NCBI GenBank assembly: GCA_937951975.1
Contig: CALGAJ010000244.1
Coordinates: 1-7,385, forward strand
Reading direction: 5' to 3'
DNA length: 7,385 bases
Source of the DNA: an uncultured Desulfotignum sp.
Lineage (GTDB): Bacteria > Desulfobacterota > Desulfobacteria > Desulfobacterales > Desulfobacteraceae
Shown here piece after piece: positions 6,104 to 7,385 of the stretch. The notes beneath the pieces were generated by a model. It ran no database searches and was not told the origin of the DNA. It saw nothing but the letters and a program-made list of their open reading frames with translations. Position 1 is the first letter of the stretch, and each line of letters opens with the position of its first letter. Made by a program: the position numbers and the translations under genes.

Positions 6104-7385
6104 ATGGCTGAAGTTGAATCTGTGAAAGAACCGGCAAGCACCAAGTCGATCATTATAAAATTTATCATATCCCTGGCTTTGGGCATTGTGGTCATGCTGC
6201 TGCCCCGGCCGGAAACCCTGACCCCGGAAGGCCACCGGCTTCTGGCTTTGCTGACCACCATCGTTTTCTTGTGGGTAAGCGAAGCCGTGCCCATCGGTGC
6301 CACCGCTCTCTTATCCGGGGCCGGTCTGATTTTTCTGAAAATCCAGCCGGCCCAGGCTGCCTGGGCCCCGTTTGCCAGTCCGGCCGTTATGTTTGTACTC
6401 ATGATCATCATGTTCGGTGTCGTGCTCAATGAAGTGGGTCTGGCCAACCGCATCATGTACAACCTGCTCAAATTTGCCGGCACCCGGATCAAGCGTCTGA
6501 GCCTGATTCTGGCCGTCGGGTGCACCATCACCTCATCGGTGTTCCATGACGCCACCATCACCGTGATCATGGTGTTTGCGTTCGTGCCCGTGTTCATGAG
6601 CATGGGCCTGAAACCGGGTCAGGGGCACCGGCTGCCCATGTTTTTCATGCTTTTGATCCCTCTGGCCGCGTCTGCCGGCGGATTCGGCACTCTTTTGGGC
6701 GGCGGGCGCAACCCCCTGGCTTTGGAAGTGCTGAACAAATTCAGCGGCGGCACCATCTCTGTGGGATTTCTGGAATATATATTTATCCAGTTTCCCATCT
6801 GTGTGGTGACGGCCGTGGCCACCTGGGCCGTGCTGTGGCTGCTGCTTCGACCTGAGGAAAAAGAACTGGAAGGCGTGGAGCTGTCAGACCCCGGCCCCAT
6901 GAAAGGGGCGGAAATCGGGGTGCTGGTGATTTTTATCTTCACCTTTGTGCTCTGGTTCATGGGAGACCTGACCGGCTGGCACTACAGTGTCCCGGCCGCT
7001 TTTGCCATTCTGGGATTCTGCGGACCCGGATGGATCTCTTTCAGAACCATCTGTGACAAGTTTCCCTGGGAATCCTGGATCGTTTTCGGTGCCGGGGTTT
7101 CTCTGGGCGTGGCCATGCTGGAAAGTGGGGCCGGACGTTACCTGGCAGAGGTATGCCTGCCGCTTCTGGACGGAAAACCGGAATTTGTGGTGTATTACGG
7201 CATGAGTTTTTTCGGCTCGTTTCTGTCCAGTTTGATGTCCAACTCGGCGGCCGTGGCACTGATGCTGCCCATCACCCTGCCCATGGCGGAGCTGATGGAG
7301 ATGTCCCCCAAATCCGTGGCTTTGATGGCGCCCATGACCACCTCGTTCATCATGCTGGTCATCGGATGCCCGCCCACCATCATTG
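6104..7385 (+). CDS. DASS (SLC13-type) transporter, right arm; C-terminus cut by the window edge
   Basis: This second polytopic transporter of the same superfamily is open for 427 codons to the window end. TM1 (about 15-36) is followed closely by RPETLTPEGHRLLAL and then VSEAVPIGATAL, the usual short connection, with no insertion. The first SNT-type site reads HDATITVIM at 148-156, with D149 in the Asn place. The following loop reads GGFGTLLGGGRNP, with GGGRN at 199-203. The second site is canonical, SNSAAVALMLPI (379-390), and the last visible loop is GCPPTII (421-427), where Asn of GTPPN is Thr. It is clearly distinct from the left-arm transporter, so this is not a recent duplication. The ATG at 6104 has GGAG about 10 bases upstream, a wide but usable spacing. 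Substrate is unknown; probably an anionic organic or inorganic solute driven by Na+ or H+. Confidence 0.9.
   Translation, partial: MAEVESVKEPASTKSIIIKFIISLALGIVVMLLPRPETLTPEGHRLLALLTTIVFLWVSEAVPIGATALLSGAGLIFLKIQPAQAAWAPFASPAVMFVLMIIMFGVVLNEVGLANRIMYNLLKFAGTRIKRLSLILAVGCTITSSVFHDATITVIMVFAFVPVFMSMGLKPGQGHRLPMFFMLLIPLAASAGGFGTLLGGGRNPLALEVLNKFSGGTISVGFLEYIFIQFPICVVTAVATWAVLWLLLRPEEKELEGVELSDPGPMKGAEIGVLVIFIFTFVLWFMGDLTGWHYSVPAAFAILGFCGPGWISFRTICDKFPWESWIVFGAGVSLGVAMLESGAGRYLAEVCLPLLDGKPEFVVYYGMSFFGSFLSSLMSNSAAVALMLPITLPMAELMEMSPKSVALMAPMTTSFIMLVIGCPPTII

Noticed and set aside
6076..6960. Minus-strand frames of 175 and 113 codons opposite the right transporter
   Set aside because: They are rich in Thr, Ser, Met and Arg, have no domain, and lie under continuous DASS motifs on the plus strand.
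1..7385. CRISPR arrays, insertion sequences, tRNA or rRNA genes
   Set aside because: No regularly spaced repeats, transposase motifs, terminal inverted repeats or conserved RNA sequences were seen; nearly all the DNA is accounted for by the seven genes.

Overview
The window holds one compact locus built as two divergent gene arms around a 455-base control region (4438-4892). Seven genes are supported; the outermost two run off the window edges. Codon choice is moderately GC-rich (many CTG, GCC, CGG, ATC), each gene has a clear Shine-Dalgarno sequence, and the combination of DASS (SLC13-type) anion transporters with a dCache histidine kinase and receiver-only regulators is typical of Desulfobacterota such as Desulfobacteraceae. 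That taxonomic placement is inference from style and gene content; no marker gene is present.

Left arm, minus strand, read from 4437 down to 1: a universal stress protein (UspA family), a membrane-bound sensor histidine kinase with an extracytoplasmic dCache-like domain, a receiver-only response regulator, and a DASS-family transporter that leaves the window at position 1. The USP stop and kinase start overlap (TAATG), and the other gaps are 31 and 38 bases, so this is almost certainly one operon. A near-consensus sigma-54 (-24/-12) promoter lies at 4505-4520, 68 bases ahead of the USP start.

Right arm, plus strand, read from 4893 to the end: a two-CBS-domain protein, a second receiver-only response regulator about 60% identical to the first, and a second, divergent DASS-family transporter that leaves the window at 7385. 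A weaker -24/-12-like element lies at 4731-4746.

Each arm therefore has the order nucleotide-sensing-type small protein (USP or CBS), receiver-only regulator, DASS transporter. Only the left arm has a kinase. The simplest reading is that one dCache kinase senses an external ligand and phosphorylates one or both stand-alone receivers, while the USP and CBS proteins report adenine-nucleotide status. Because neither regulator has a DNA-binding output domain, control may act on proteins, possibly the transporters, rather than on transcription. This functional model is inference. The transported substrate cannot be read from the sequence; sulfate, other oxyanions and dicarboxylates are all possible for this superfamily. 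Both transporters carry unusual substitutions in the Ser-Asn-Thr cation-site motifs, and the left one has a soluble insertion of about 115 residues after its first membrane helix.

No rRNA, tRNA, CRISPR array, insertion sequence or phage gene was seen.
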